From contig JAQGDQ010000721.1 of assembly GCA_030141605.1 (NCBI GenBank), positions 77,501-107,691 of the forward strand: a stretch of DNA of 30,191 bases, written 5' to 3'. A program made the position numbers and the translations under genes. The stretch's first letter is position 1; each line of letters opens with the position of its first letter. The stretch comes from Tubiluchus corallicola (lineage: Eukaryota > Priapulida > Priapulimorpha > Priapulimorphida > Tubiluchidae). Below, one piece after another: positions 1 to 13,800 of the stretch. The notes beneath the pieces were generated by a model. The model was given only the letters and a program-made list of their open reading frames with translations, was not told where the DNA came from and did no database searches.

Positions 1-113
1 TCTTTTAGGGAAATGGGTTAGACATTTTCCAATCACTTTGCTATGTATTTATTTAAAAACATTATTATTGGTTTAAAAGTGTAGTGTCTTTGGTTTAAAT
101 TGTTGAGTTTGAC

Positions 114-1160
114 TTGTGTAATTGTGTTCTTGATAACATGGTATAGGTTTTTTATAGCGCTGTATATGTGTGTAATTGTGTTCTTGTTAACGTGCTATAG
201 GTTTTTTGTAGCGCTGTATATGTGTGTAAGTGTGTTCTTGTTAACGTGGTATAGGTTTTTTGTAGCGTTCTATATGTGTGTAATTGTGTTCTTGATAACA
301 TGATATAGGTTTTTTGTAGCGCTGTATATGTGTGTAATTGTGTTCTTGTTAACGTGCTATAGGTTTTTTGTAGCGCTGTATATGTGTGTAATTGTGTTCT
401 TGTTAACGTGATATAGGTTTTTTGTAGCGCTGTATATGTGTGTAATTGTGTTCTTGTTAACGTGGTATAGGTTTTTTGTAGCGCTGTATATGTGTGTAAT
501 TGTGTTCTTGATAACGTGGTGTAGGTTTTTTGTAGCGCTGTATATGTGTGTAATTGTGTTCTTGATAACGTGGTATAGGTTTTTCATAGCGCTGTATATG
601 TGTGTAAGTGTGTTCTTGTTAACGTGGTATAGGTTTTTTGTAGCGCTGTATGTGTGTGTAATTGTGTTCTTGATAACGTGGTGTAGGTTTTTTGTAGCGC
701 TGTATGTGTGTGTAATTGTGTTCTTGATAACATGATATAGGTTTTTTGTAGCGCTGTATATGTGTGTAATTGTGTTCTTGTTAACGTGGTATAGGTTTTT
801 TGTAGCGCTGTATATGTGTGTAATTGTGTTCTTGATAACGTGGTGTAGGTTTTTTGTAGCGTTCTATATGTGTGTAATTGTGTTCTTGATAACATGATAT
901 AGGTTTTTTGTAGTGCTGTGTATGTGTGTAAGTGTGTTCTTGTTAACGTGGTATAGGTTTTTCATAGCGCTGTATATGTGTGTAATTGTGTTCTTGTTAA
1001 CGTGGTATAGGTTTTTCATAGCGCTGTATATGTGTGTAAGTGTGTTCTTGTTAACGTGGTATAGGTTTTTTGTAGCGCTGTATATGTGTGTAAGTGTGTT
1101 CTTGTTAACCTGGTTTAGGTTTTTTTGTAGTACTGTATGTGTGTGTAATTGTGTCTTTAT
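114..1160. repeat. 54 bp minisatellite, about 19 copies, PIGN intron
   Basis: The unit carries TTCTTGWTAAC, TATAGGTTTTTTGTAGCGCTG and TATATGTGTGTAA. Because 54 is a multiple of 3, long open frames run through on both strands, but they are repeats of one 18-residue peptide and not genes. Units vary mainly at GTTAAC/GATAAC and TTTTTTGT/TTTTTCAT. The host intron begins before base 1. Confidence 0.95.
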
Positions 1161-1692
1161 AATCGGTGTGTGTATTGTGTGATTTGTAATTGTGATTACC
1201 TAATAAAATATCTTATTATCTTATTTAGCGATATTTACATAGCTTACCAATAGAAAAGAAATTGATACAATAACAAATAGCTAAGTGTTTGAAAATAAAC
1301 TTAAACAAATTGAACTGCTTTGTAAATTAAAAGCTATATAATGAACTTATAGTGTTTTAACTATAAATGTTTTCAAGTGCCTGCAATAAACAATTTGACT
1401 TAAGTGTTTGTATTAAATGTTACAAAAGTTTGAGGGAGGGACCTAAGCTGTAGCCTATACTAGCTTATAGGACAGTCCAGCCCTGAATGAATTTTGGGAT
1501 TATGAAACACCCTAACACTGTTATTAAATTTATAAATCATTTGGGTGCTTTTTACCCAATATAATGTCTTAAAAGGTTAGTATGGAATCTTTGAAATTTT
1601 TCTCGAAATGATATCAGTTTTTTTTTGTATTCAACATTGTTTTAAAATGATATTTTTTTTGATTGTCACATTTCTAAAATTTCTTTTTTAAG
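1161..1692. other. Intron remainder with old transposon-like sequence
   Basis: About 1270-1400 resembles 15370-15610 (shared AGCTAAGTGTTTGAAAATAA and TGCCTG...GACTTA), so it is a dispersed repeat. GGACAGTCCAGCCCTG at 1472-1487 looks like a hAT-type terminal inverted repeat read from the right end, but I found no matching left end. The last 100 bases are the T-rich tract before the first PIGN exon. Confidence 0.5.
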
Positions 1693-1823
1693 GGAGTACA
1701 ATGACAACATCAGATTAGTGGATGAGAAAATACAAGAGATCGTTACACTAATTAGCAATTTCTACGATGACGACAATCTGACGAGTTTCATCTTCACATC
1801 CGACCACGGCATGACTGACTGGG
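1693..1823 (+). CDS. PIGN: PIGN exon: end of catalytic domain, metal-site motif
   Basis: The acceptor is a T-rich tract ending AG at 1691-1692 and the donor is GTAAAT at 1824. The exon enters with the last base of a split codon and leaves in phase 1. It reads [17 protein letters not shown] and ends [10 protein letters not shown]. The Asp-His pair in SDHG is the family metal ligand set. Confidence 0.93.
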
Positions 1824-4800
1824 GTAAATTTAAAATCTCGCAAATTCTAGATCACATTAAAGCTTGAAATGCTGTTAGAATATTTAAAATAATTGGGAAG
1901 TAAGCCTTTTCGCAGTTCCAGCGATTGATTATGATCGTGAAAAGGTCAAAGGTTAAGTGTACCTAACAACGCATTTGTGTACACTTTACAACGCCTCTCA
2001 ACCCAAGCTATTGTAATAGTAACAGTTTTAACAGCTAGCCAGAACCTTACCTAGTTCATTTTTTGTTGTTCCCAAGCAAAATCCTGCTAGTAAATCAGTC
2101 TACACTCAGACCAATGGATAATTAAGTAAAGTCTACGTAAAACAACTGAAGTTACTGAACTAATGTGCCAGTCGGCTTTGCATTAAAAACACGTGTTATG
2201 ACACGATCGTAGGTAACATGTGTTGCTGTGATACACTTAACCTTTGACCTACAGCAGCTGCACATGTGCACAACGAAACTGTGAAAAGACTTCTTATGAT
2301 CAGATACAAGTGAAATGTAAATAATTTTTAACAAAATTTAGAAAAAGCATTGTCTAATCATTTGAATATTTGTCATTATTTAGGGTCACATGGAACGGGT
2401 CACCCTCAGGAGACATTAACACCACTGGTCGCATGGGGGTCAGGTACTCGTGGCCCTATCTTGAGGACAAACGAAGCGGACGATCTTAGCATCTCCTGGG
2501 GTCTCCATCATCTTCATCGCTCGGACGTAGAACAGGCCGACATAACTCCACTTATGGCGACTTTAATCGGAATCCCTTTTCCCGTGAATTCCGTCGGAGT
2601 TCTCCCAATTGATTATCTAGGTACGTCGGACGAGTTCAAGTCCTCTGCGTTGCTCACGAATGCTCGTCAGATGGCAGAACAGTACAAAGTAAAAGAAGAG
2701 GAGAAAAGGCTCACCACGATTTCTTTATTATTTCGTCCGTTTGCGATGCTGACGAAAACGAGGATACAAGAGAAACAACGAAGAATAGAAAATCTCATGA
2801 GAAACAAGAGTCATGACGAAGCCAATAATGCCAGTAAAGAGTTAATCTCGTTGACCTTGGAAGGGTTAAAGTTTTATCAGACTTACGACAGGCCGTTTCT
2901 CAGCTTGTGCATAATCTCAATATTTTGTGGTTGGATCGTTTACGTTTTCGTGCTTCTCATCCAGAATCACACGGACATTGTTCCACACAGAGGGCAACAA
3001 TTAGACAGGGCATTCTGGGATAGAAACAATGTGAAGTCTTTAAGTGGCGTAGTTTTAATCATCTGTTTTTTACTGTTTGGTAAGTTGAAGTTTTGCTGTT
3101 TTCACACATCTGCTTGTTGTTTCAAGTTGAGTTGCATTTTAACCTGATAAATTTAACTGGTAAATTTAATGTTCACTTCGAATAAATAAGCCTTTTCACA
3201 GTTTCTCTGTTCATACGCGCAGTTGCTGTAGGTCAAAGGTTAAGTGTACCAAAGCAATGCGTGTTAACTACAACCGTCTCGTGCCGTCTATGTAAAGCAA
3301 AGCTGTCTGCCGCATCAGTTCAGTAACTTCAGCTGTTTTACGTGGACCTTATTAAATTTGTTTTAGCCTGTGCGTACGGTGATTTATTAGCAGGATCTTG
3401 CTTGGCTTTCACAGTTTCGCTGTGCACACGTGCAGCTGCTGTAGGTCAAAGGTTAAGTGTACCACAGCAACACATGTTATCTATGATCGTTACATGACAC
3501 GTGTTTTTAAAGAAAAGCCGACTGGCACATCAGTTCAGTAACTTCAGTTGTTTTACCTGGACTTTGATTAATCATGCATTATTCTGTGCCTAGAGTGATT
3601 TACTAGCAGGATCTCACTTGGCAACGAAAAAATGAACTAGGTAAGGTTCTAGCTGTTAAAAGTGTTACTATTACAACAGCATGGGCTGCGAGGCGTTGTC
3701 AAGTGTACACAAATGCCATGTCTGGTACACTTAACCTTTGACCTTTTCACAATCGTCATCAATTGCTGAAACTTTGAAAAGGCTGATGAACATAACTTAA
3801 CTTTCCGCATTTTTAATGTTACTCATAACTTTTATTAAAGAGACTTTGGGTAGAAATTTGATCGTTGATTTAATCAGACGACCTTGACAAATGAGTTGTG
3901 TAAATGTACGCTCGTTTCAAAAACACGGAAGACAGGTTGGTCAAATAAAGTAACGTCTCCATTAACAAAAAGTTGCCAATTTTCAAACATGTGTTCAGAG
4001 CGAGTGGCTGTTTTCTTTGCTCCCCCCTCCCCCCATCAGCTACGCCACTGACACACAACACTAGTAATTTGTTGTTTCTTTCGGAAGTGGTGCTGACAAG
4101 CCACTGACGTAGCAGTGTCTAGTTTTTTTGCTGGATTACTACTGCGTTTACCTGTCTGAAGGCAGATTTCTTTTATTTTAGAATTCTGCCTGCCCAATGT
4201 CTACAATAGACGTGACGGGCGTATGACGATGATGATGATGATGAATTTGTTGTTTCACATTCGTTATGAATAAAAATTGAATGTTTTTCTTGCAGTTCAA
4301 TCTAGCCCGGTTATGTATTACATCTATTGCTTACTGCCGCTGTTTCTATGGAGTCAAGTTTGGCAACAGTAAGTCATATTTATTCATTTGTAAAATATAA
4401 TCTTCTCATTTCTAATTTGTTTGCTATTAAAGGAAAACAGTACATAATTTTAAACTATAGCTCAAAATAATCTAAGGCATAAAATATTGAAACCGAACTT
4501 GTATTTGTTTGCTATTAAAGGAAAACAGCACATAATTTTAAACTATATCTAAAAACAATCTAAGGCATAAAATATTGAAACCGAACTTGTATTTGTTTGC
4601 TATTAAAGGAAAACAGTACGTAATTTTAAACTATAGCTCAAAATAATCTAAGGCATAGAATATTGAAACCGAATTTGTATTTGTTTGCTATTAAAGGAAA
4701 ACAGTACATAATTTTAAACTATAGCTCAAAATAATCTAAGGCATAAAATATTGAAACCAAACTTGTATTTGTTTGCTATTAAAGGAAAACAGTACGTAAT

Positions 4801-7800
4801 TTTAAACTATAGCTCAAAATAATCTAAGGCATAAAATATTGAAACCGAACTTGTATTTGTTTGCTATTAAAGGAAAACAGTACATAATTTTAAACTATAG
4901 CTCAAAATAATCTAAGGCATAAAATATTGAAACCGAACTTGTATTTGTTTGCTATTAAAGGAAAACAGTACATAATTTTAAACTGTAGCTCAAAATAATC
5001 TAAGGCATAAAATATTGAAACCGAATTTGTATTTTAAGAACTACTTATTAGGGGCGTATCCAGGTTGTAAAATAAAGGGGAGCAAGCACATAAAAAGGCA
5101 CCGTGACACGTGAAGCAATTACATGTTTGTCTATGCAGCAACATACAGTATCAGCATGTGACAAGAATATGTTATAATAATTAGATTTAGGGTTCCGTCA
5201 CTCTTGGTCCAGTCACTCAACCTTGACAAATGAGTCATGTAAATGCACGCTCGTTTTAAAAGCAGGGGAAGCAGGTTGGTCAAATTGATTCCAGAAAATT
5301 CTTCCAAGGCCGTGCGATTACAAAATAAAAGAAAAGATTTGACTGTTGTCACACAAATTAACTGAAACGTTAAAAAACTGTCGGAAAGGCACCAATTTTG
5401 AAAAATGTGTTCAGGGGGAGGTTAGGTTACTCCCCCCCCCCCCCCCCCCCGCTGTCCTATTAGCTAGGACACTGCTACTTATCTGAAAGAATTATTACTG
5501 CAGAAACATAATTTTGCATTCGCATCGCTGGTTTCCTGCATATATCTGCCATTCCAGTTACATGGACACTAACGTTGTATCTCGGAAACACATTGCACAG
5601 AAGCATTGAAACATTTGCAAACTTTTGTGTTGCCGCAGTGGTAAACCATTGGTGTAGCGAGTAGTTGTGGTTCCTGGGGGCAAAAAGACTTCTAGCGCCC
5701 TACCCCTTTAATGTTTTGATCATTTGTTTCCTGGGTGAAGCCACAAATTTTGCACGTCTTATGCGTCTCTGAGCCCTACTTTCCTTTCTCGGCGTGATGG
5801 GATAAAGATAAATGAATTTTCTCTAAGAATGACCCTGAGTTTGACTTGTGGTACTGCAGCAGAGTAACTCTTTTCTATGCATTAGTTGCTCATAACACGA
5901 CAGTCATTAAACATTCAGCTCCAGCATTAAAACATGCAAAGATTATGAAAGATACAGAACACTGCAGGTTTTCACAATAATACAATCTGCATTTAGAGAA
6001 ACGTCACTGTTTCTCCCAAAATTATCAATCTGCTAAGCCACACGACACCCAATACATACCATTAAGTAACAACTTTAGTCTTTTTTGTAAGATGTATGTA
6101 GTAATTAAGCTACAATGATCTCTGACTAGGCAATTTTGCTGAAGTTTGAAAATTTTTGATAATTGTTTCGTTAATGTAGGATCTATAATTAATAATTAAC
6201 AGTCATTGAACTCTACAAGAATTTTGCGGCCTCTCACCCTTGTGCCCCTGTGCGGTTGCTCCCTGTACCTCCACCTTGATACGCCTCATAAAATTCAAAT
6301 TTTTAAACACAAATTATCTTAGTGTATCGCGGTCAACGTTGTACGTACAACACTGAATTTCAATTTTCGCTGTTGCAACGAAATGCTGATGGAATGTTTC
6401 TGTTCCGTAAAACTTTTTTTCATTCCTCATCGCATCATTTCGCCAGTTGCTAATTATTTTCTTTTTATTTATAATTATTATCACATTCAGTACAATATAA
6501 TAACATTAAGCTCACACTGACATCAAAATTATTACATCATACTGTATCAAATTGTTATGTTTCATACACTATCGTTATCATAAAAGAATAATTGTACTGC
6601 AGTGGGCTAGAGAAGCAAAGGCTTGTATAAGCCCACTGTCATGTGAACCCGATAAAAAAAATGGATGAGTGAACAAAAAAGAACTAGGAGAAAGGTTAGA
6701 TCACACAGGAAGGGTAGAAGGATGTGTTAGTAGAAATGGTAGGAAGAAAGATAATAGATTGTGCTATGTTGACATCAGTTTAGTTAAATTAAGTTTAAAT
6801 TAAGTTTTCAAGTTAATGTTTAATTATCAGAAACACTGGAGTTTCTGTAAATGCTAAAATGTATACTTTCCTGTGTATACTTTGAAAGTAGGTCAGCATA
6901 TGATAAAAAAAACTTTTTTTCCTTAAAGCAAGAATTCTAGTAGTCAAGTCACTGAATTAGAAGTGATTTTAGCCGCAATAAATGATTCGATTTTCAACTG
7001 TTATTGCGAGATTTTCTACTATCAGTAAAAAGTTTAAATAGCTGTTTGTTTTCTTTTCAGGAAATGTATATTTGTTGATGCAATGAAATACATAGCATTA
7101 AATCAACTTGCTATCAAGGCTGCATTAATTGTGATACTCACCATATTAGCTGTACAAACTTTAGTAAGTGGCTTTTTAACGTTATTTTAACTTCAGAAAA
7201 GTGGACAGTACTTTGCATATAAAGACTTTTTTCTTTTATTAGTATCATCACTTACTCATAGTACAATAAGTAAGACAAATACGAGTAATGGAACAGGGTT
7301 AGTTCTTCAAGTTAACACCAGAACTCAATGCCGGCTCTATCTCTAGGCAAACTAGGCACTTGCTTTCCTTATGTACACAATACTAATTAATTGAAAGGAC
7401 ACTTTTCTTGTCGAAATGTGTACTTCATAGATGGCAGCATATGTCTTACCGTAGCAAAACACTTTGCCTATTTCTGGTTTTCATAGATGGCAGCACATGT
7501 CTTACCGTAGCAAAACACTTTGCCTTTTTCTGGTTTTCAGAGATTACGTCATTTCGCACAGGCATTACTTAATGATATTAAAGACTCATTGCTCTGCTTT
7601 CGGCTCCAGTTTCTATTATGAGTTTTAAAAAAACAAATTTTACAATAGTAGTTATCTAACTTTGGTCTGATATATCTAACTCATATAAACCGAATAGAGG
7701 AAATGAAAGGTAAAAAAGCTGGTGAGTCATACAGAATGCAGTGGTGTCATAAATTCAATTTCAAATTCGATCAGCACAAGTTATAGAAGGTAATTAACTC

Positions 7801-10800
7801 GGGGATGAGAATTTTCCTCGGAATTCCGAGTTTTTGGAAGACCAGTAGTGCCATTTTTGTAAATCGCATAAATTCGTTGAGAAAATTTTACGGATACAGT
7901 ACATTATTTCACAAGCTGACCGCTTGTTGGCAGGCCGTCACTTTGTTTACATCACGTACATCAGTGTAACCACGTGTAGATCTCTATGTATAAAAATATA
8001 GAATCAATTGTGCAGAGTTATTTGAGGCAATTGCAGACAGTTTTTATACACTTTTGCATAGGAGCGGCCAGTACTTAGGCGTTTTTGAGACAATCAGGTA
8101 TCATGTATCCTTGATAGTTGGGTATTTTAAATTATGCACGAAACAAGGTAACTGATATTTTAAGTCTACTGAGAGGCTCTCTATGGTCACAAAATTGCAA
8201 TTTGTTACTGGCTCCAAGGGGGCTTTGCCTCTTAACCCCATTGGGGGGCTTAGGCGGCCCCAAAACCCCCGGCCTGTTTCAGAGTTTTTTGCAATTTGTT
8301 GTTCTCATCTCTGAATTAACTACACTTAGTCAGTGCACTATATACATGTATAAGCCTAACACACAGGTACCATCACACTTTGTTATAATATTATACGAGA
8401 AAAATTTAACATTGAGGGTGTGGTTCGGACTGTGGGGGGAAGGGGTTGACCATTGAGGAGGGGGGTGCTAAAAATACTTTTTGCCTAGAACGTGAAACTA
8501 CCTAGAGCTGCCCCTGACAGAACTGCAGTGCCGCTCTGTCGATGTGAAGAAATTTCACTGGATTAACAGAATTCAAACACCCAGAAACTTTCTTTCATAT
8601 TGTTTGCACACAAGTGTTAACACAGTCGAATGTGCACTGCCCCTTACCATTCGAGCATTCCCTAAATCTGCTTGACAACTTTGGCTACTTAGCCACATTA
8701 GTAAGATTCATAATCATTATATGTGCTTGATGCAGTTTTGAATTGTGTTTAATTCATTATGCAATAATTTATATCTATGAAGGGAATTAATATGGTGTTT
8801 TATGATTTTATTAATTTCAATTCTAAAATCGTTTTGTAACTCGAAGTTTGTTTTGTTTTGTAGGTTTTATCATTTTTCTATCGACACATATTGTCTATAG
8901 GGCTTGTTTGTATTGGACTGTGGCCATTGGTCTCTTATTCTCAAGAACAATATCTGGTAATTTTTCATAATTTAAAGGAAACCGGCTGATTGATTAGACT
9001 CAATCTGATTTTAATTTTAATTTACTGTCCGGAAAATACATTTTGTTGCCTATAAAAGTTTGCATTTGTTTGTAATATTTAAATAATTACCTTGGAAAGT
9101 TAATTAATGGCAACCGAACACAGCTATTGCTTACATCACAAACTAACCACAGTTTGTGCAATGATAGATATCTTCCCTGAGCGTCAAGCAGGTTTGCATA
9201 AGTGAAGGTTTCTATAAGATGCTGAAATGATGTCACAAAAATGAGCTCTACGTTACACTGACATCACAGACGAACACTGCAGTTCCTGATCATGCTTATC
9301 ACTGTACTGCACCTATTTATCGGTCACACAAATTTGACAAAAAGGCACCATTGCCAGTCTTAGTAGATTTGCTAAAATTTGAAATTTTAACCAAATTTAA
9401 GTATCCAAGGTAATTATTATTCAATCCCTAAGTTTGATTTCAAAAAAACCTGTTCTAGTTTTGAATATTTTTAGAGAGCATACTTCATTTTGAATTAATG
9501 TCTACTCGATCATCCGGTTTTCCTCTAAACACTTCATAATTTAAAAAGAAATACCAGAAGTCATTATGAAATTTGTATTTATATAATTGTATTTGTATTT
9601 GTATTTATTTCTTCAACACAAAAATACAATTACAGTGTAAATATAAATTAACAGACTGTTGAATTGAATACGCGGAATTCCGAGTTTTTGGAAGACCAGT
9701 AGTATCATTTTTGTAAATCGCATAAATTCGTTGAGAAAATTTTTACAGACCCGGTACATTGTTTCACAAGCTGACCGCTAGTTGGCAGGCCGTCACTTTG
9801 TTTACATCACGTACATCAGTGTAACCACGTGTATATCTCTATGTATAAAAATATAGAATCAATTGTGTAGAGTTATTTGAGTCAATTACAGACAGTTTTT
9901 ATATACTTTTGCATAGGAGCGGCCAGTACTTAGGCGTTTTTGAGACAATTAGGTATCATGTATCCTTGATAGTTGGGTATTTTAAATTATGCATGAAACA
10001 AGGTAACTGATATTTTAATTCCACTTAGAGGCTCTCTATGGTCACAAAATTGCAATTTGTTGCTGGCTCCAAGGCGGCTTTGCCCCCCTTGAACCCCCAT
10101 GGGAGGCCTACACTGCCCCTAAACCCCCAGCCCGTTTCAGAGTTTTTTCCAATTTGTCATTCTCATCCCTGCCTGATACGTCTGAAATGGTTTGATATGT
10201 CGTATTGCTGATTGTTCTGGTTTATTTTGTAGAAGATCGTGTTGGGTTGGACTGTGTCTTGTCTAGTCACTGCAGTATTTCCATTGCTGCCTGTCGTAGG
10301 AAGAGATTCTAACTTTGTTTTCGTGTAAGTGTTTCACGTGTTTTAACACCAGTGTCAGTTTAACACTGTTATCTAAGTATGTAATTTATTTTACAACGGT
10401 GCATGGCCTGTCTGTACTGATGTTGAGACGAATTATTTATGGAGTTTACATGAAGCCGTGCAGATTGAATCCGTATGCAAAAGCTCTATCGTTTGCTATT
10501 GTGAGAAAATATGTATCACCTAATTAACAATGAGTCAACTTCGGAACAGGCTAACCCTATTGCGCAAGGTGTCAAACAAATTAGCTTAACACTACTTTAG
10601 GCAATCAGAATATTCATTATGGTAAATTCGCACTAATAATTTTGCTCCATGTTACTCAAAATGCTGCAAAACTGCCAAAACACTTTAAATCACCATGTTA
10701 TTGGTTTCCATGGTTATGAGCTGAATGTATGTCCGGCACACATGTGACACAGATAGTTTTTGATCTATTATTTAATTATCAGAAATGCTTTTGCAGTATT

Positions 10801-13800
10801 AATTGTGTTAAAATGTATACTTACTATCCTTACTATACTTACTATGTATACGGACTTGAAAATAGGGTAGGATATCAAAAATCATCCTGTTTTTCTTTAA
10901 TGTTTTCTGTAAGATGCTACAGAAATGTCTTAATTCATTCAACATTTATATATAAAGCTTGATGTTGTTCTTTAATATAATTTTGTTCTTTTTAGAGTTC
11001 TTACAGGAGTAATCTCTGTTATCCTGACTGCATACGTTACAACTAGGTAAACCATTTCTCTTATATGGTATATAATGTCTGATTTATAAACAAATAAGAA
11101 ATAGCCCAGTCTGTTAAGGCCAAATTTTGATGAAACGGGGCTGACTGGATACAGCTGCCGAACTTTCAGGAATGATTCTTTAGGTCAGTGTAACAGAGTT
11201 TTGGACATTTTTATAAGATTTTGCATTCTGTCCCGCTGTCCCCCCGGACAATAAAGGGTCAAGAAAGGGTCCTGAATTTTGAAGGCTTCACAGATAGATG
11301 CTTGACCATCTTTTGGAGACGAATAGGAGCTTATATGTGGGTTTTCATTTGGTGGTATGATTAGTAGTGACCTTGGAACACGCGGAAACACTTTGTGTAT
11401 GCATTTGGGTGCTGGTTTGTTTTTTTTCTAAACAAATGAAAACACTTTGTGCATGCATTTGGGTGCTGGTTTGTTTTTTTTCTAAACAAAATGAAAACAC
11501 TTTGTGTATGCATTTGGGTGCTGGTTTGTTTTTTTTCTAAACAAATGAAAACACTTTGTGCATGCATTTGGGTGCTGGTTTGTTTTTTTTCTAAACAAAA
11601 TGAAAACACTTTGTGTATGCATTTGGGTGCTGGTTTGTTTTTTTTCTAAACAAAATGAAAAAACTTTGTGTATGCATTTGGGTGCTGGTTTGTTTTTTTC
11701 TAAACAAATGAAAACACTTTGTGTATGCATTTGGGTGCTGGTTTGTTTTTTTTCTAAACAAAATGAAAAAACTTTGTGTATGCATTTGGGTGCTGGTTTG
11801 TTTTTTTCTAAACAAATGAAAACACTTTGTGCATGCATTTGGGTGCTGGTTTGTTTTTTTTCTAAACAAAATGAAAAAACTTTGTGTATGCATTTGGGTG
11901 CTGGTTTGTTTTTTTTCTAAACAAAATGAAAAAACTTTGTGTATGCATTTGGGTGCTGGTTTGTTTTTTTTCTAAACAAAATGAAGAAACTTTGTGTATG
12001 CATTTGGGTGCTGGTTTGTTTTTTTTCTAAACAAAATGAAGAAACTTTGTGTATGCATTTGGGTGCTGGTTTGTTTTTTTCTAAACAAAATGAAAAAACT
12101 TTGTGTATGCATTTGGGTGCTGGTTTGTTTTTTTCTAAACAAATGAAAACACTTTGTGTATGCATTTGGGTGCTGGTTTGTTTTTTTTCTAAACAAAATG
12201 AAAAAACTTTGTGTATGCATTTGGGTGCTGGTTGGGTTGGTTTTTTCTAAACAAAATGAAAAAACTTTGTGTATGCATTTGGGTGCTGGTTTGTTTTTTT
12301 TCTAAACAAAATGAAGAAACTTTGTGTATGCATTTGGGTGCTGGTTTGTTTTTTTTCTAAACAAAATGAAGAAACTTTGTGTATGCATTTGGGTGCTGGT
12401 TTGTTTTTTTCTAAACAAAATGAAAAAACTTTGTGTATGCATTTGGGTGCTGGTTGGTTTTTTTCTAAACAAAATGAAAAAACTTTGTGTATGCATTTGG
12501 GTGCTGGTTGGTTTTTTTCTAAACAAAATGAAAAAACTTTGTGTATGCATTTGGGTGCTGGTTTGTTTTTTTCTAAACAAAATGAAAAAACTTTGTGTAT
12601 GCATTTGGGTGCTGGTTGGTTTTTTCTAAACAAAATGAAAAAACTTTGTGTATGCATTTGGGTGCTGGTTGGTTTTTTCTAAACAAATGAAAAAACTTTG
12701 TGTATGCATTTGGGTGCTGGTTTGTTTTTTGGCTGAATTTCATTTTCTTAACCTCCAAGTTGCATTAGTGAAATTGTCTTTAAAACTGTTTCAGGGTCAC
12801 GGCATCGGTCATTACTGGAAATGAGCGAAGGAAGGTGCTAGTTCTCAATGTAATCCAGGTAATAAAATGTGATCACATGAGTAATAGCTTATTAATACAG
12901 ATGTAACAGATGCAAGAAATTTTCTTCGATGGAGGAATGAAGCCTTTCCACAGTTTCATTGTATGCATGAGCAGTTGCTATAGGTCAGAGGTTAAGTTTA
13001 ATGCAATGCAACTTAACTGCAACCGTCACATGACGTGTGTAAAGCAAAACCATCAGCGGCAACAGTTCAGTAACTTCAGTTGTTTTATGTGGACTTTGCT
13101 TAATTATGCATTTGTCTGTGCATAGAGTGATTTTTATTTTTTTATGAATGTTGTTTTATGTACTAATAGGTGTGTATAAACTAAACTAAACCAAAACTAT
13201 AACAAAGTCTGTCGTTTTTACAAACTTTCTTATCCGTACATTTTATCCAGAAAAGTAACTTTATTGGGAAGCATTATATTTTAATTTATAATTATAATAA
13301 ATGTGAGAATGTTGAATTTAGGCATTGCTTATTGTGGTTGCAACAATTGTTGTTTGGTCAACATCACGAAGTTTGAAAAATAAACAAGGATTACCGCCTA
13401 TCAACAGCATCATTAGTTGGTCAATTTTAGGTGAGTTTCGCAATGATATTGTGTTAATCATGTATTATATGTTTGCAAATGTTCTTTTCAAGTTTCTTAC
13501 ATGTTTTTCATTAAAGGAAAGAACAAGTCACTCAGTATGTTATGTTTATTTTACTGTTATCACTTAAACTTAAAAACTTATAACAAAGAAATTTGCAAAG
13601 AACTGCCTATAAAGCATAAATTTAAAACATACTAGTTCTGAATAGAAATTCTCAGATGTGGTGGTTGCCGCCATTCACTTGAAAATTATGACGTAACTGG
13701 GAGACTTCGTGAATTTTCATAAGCGCGTCGAGACTTTCCGTAAGCGCTCGCTGGTTAAATTAATTCAAACTTCTGTAGCTTGCCTAATGTTTATACAAAA

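Noticed and set aside
114-1182. Open frames of 67-103 codons on both strands with repeated MCVIVFLLTWYRFF-type peptides
   Set aside because: They follow the 54 bp minisatellite period (18 codons) and have no start, splice or family support.
8118-8456. 112-codon open frame
   Set aside because: Spans the border of two nested non-autonomous transposons and lacks any recognisable domain.
11361-12758. Many overlapping frames of 60-137 codons on both strands
   Set aside because: Artefacts of the 55 bp array; stops are rare in the unit and the peptides merely repeat.
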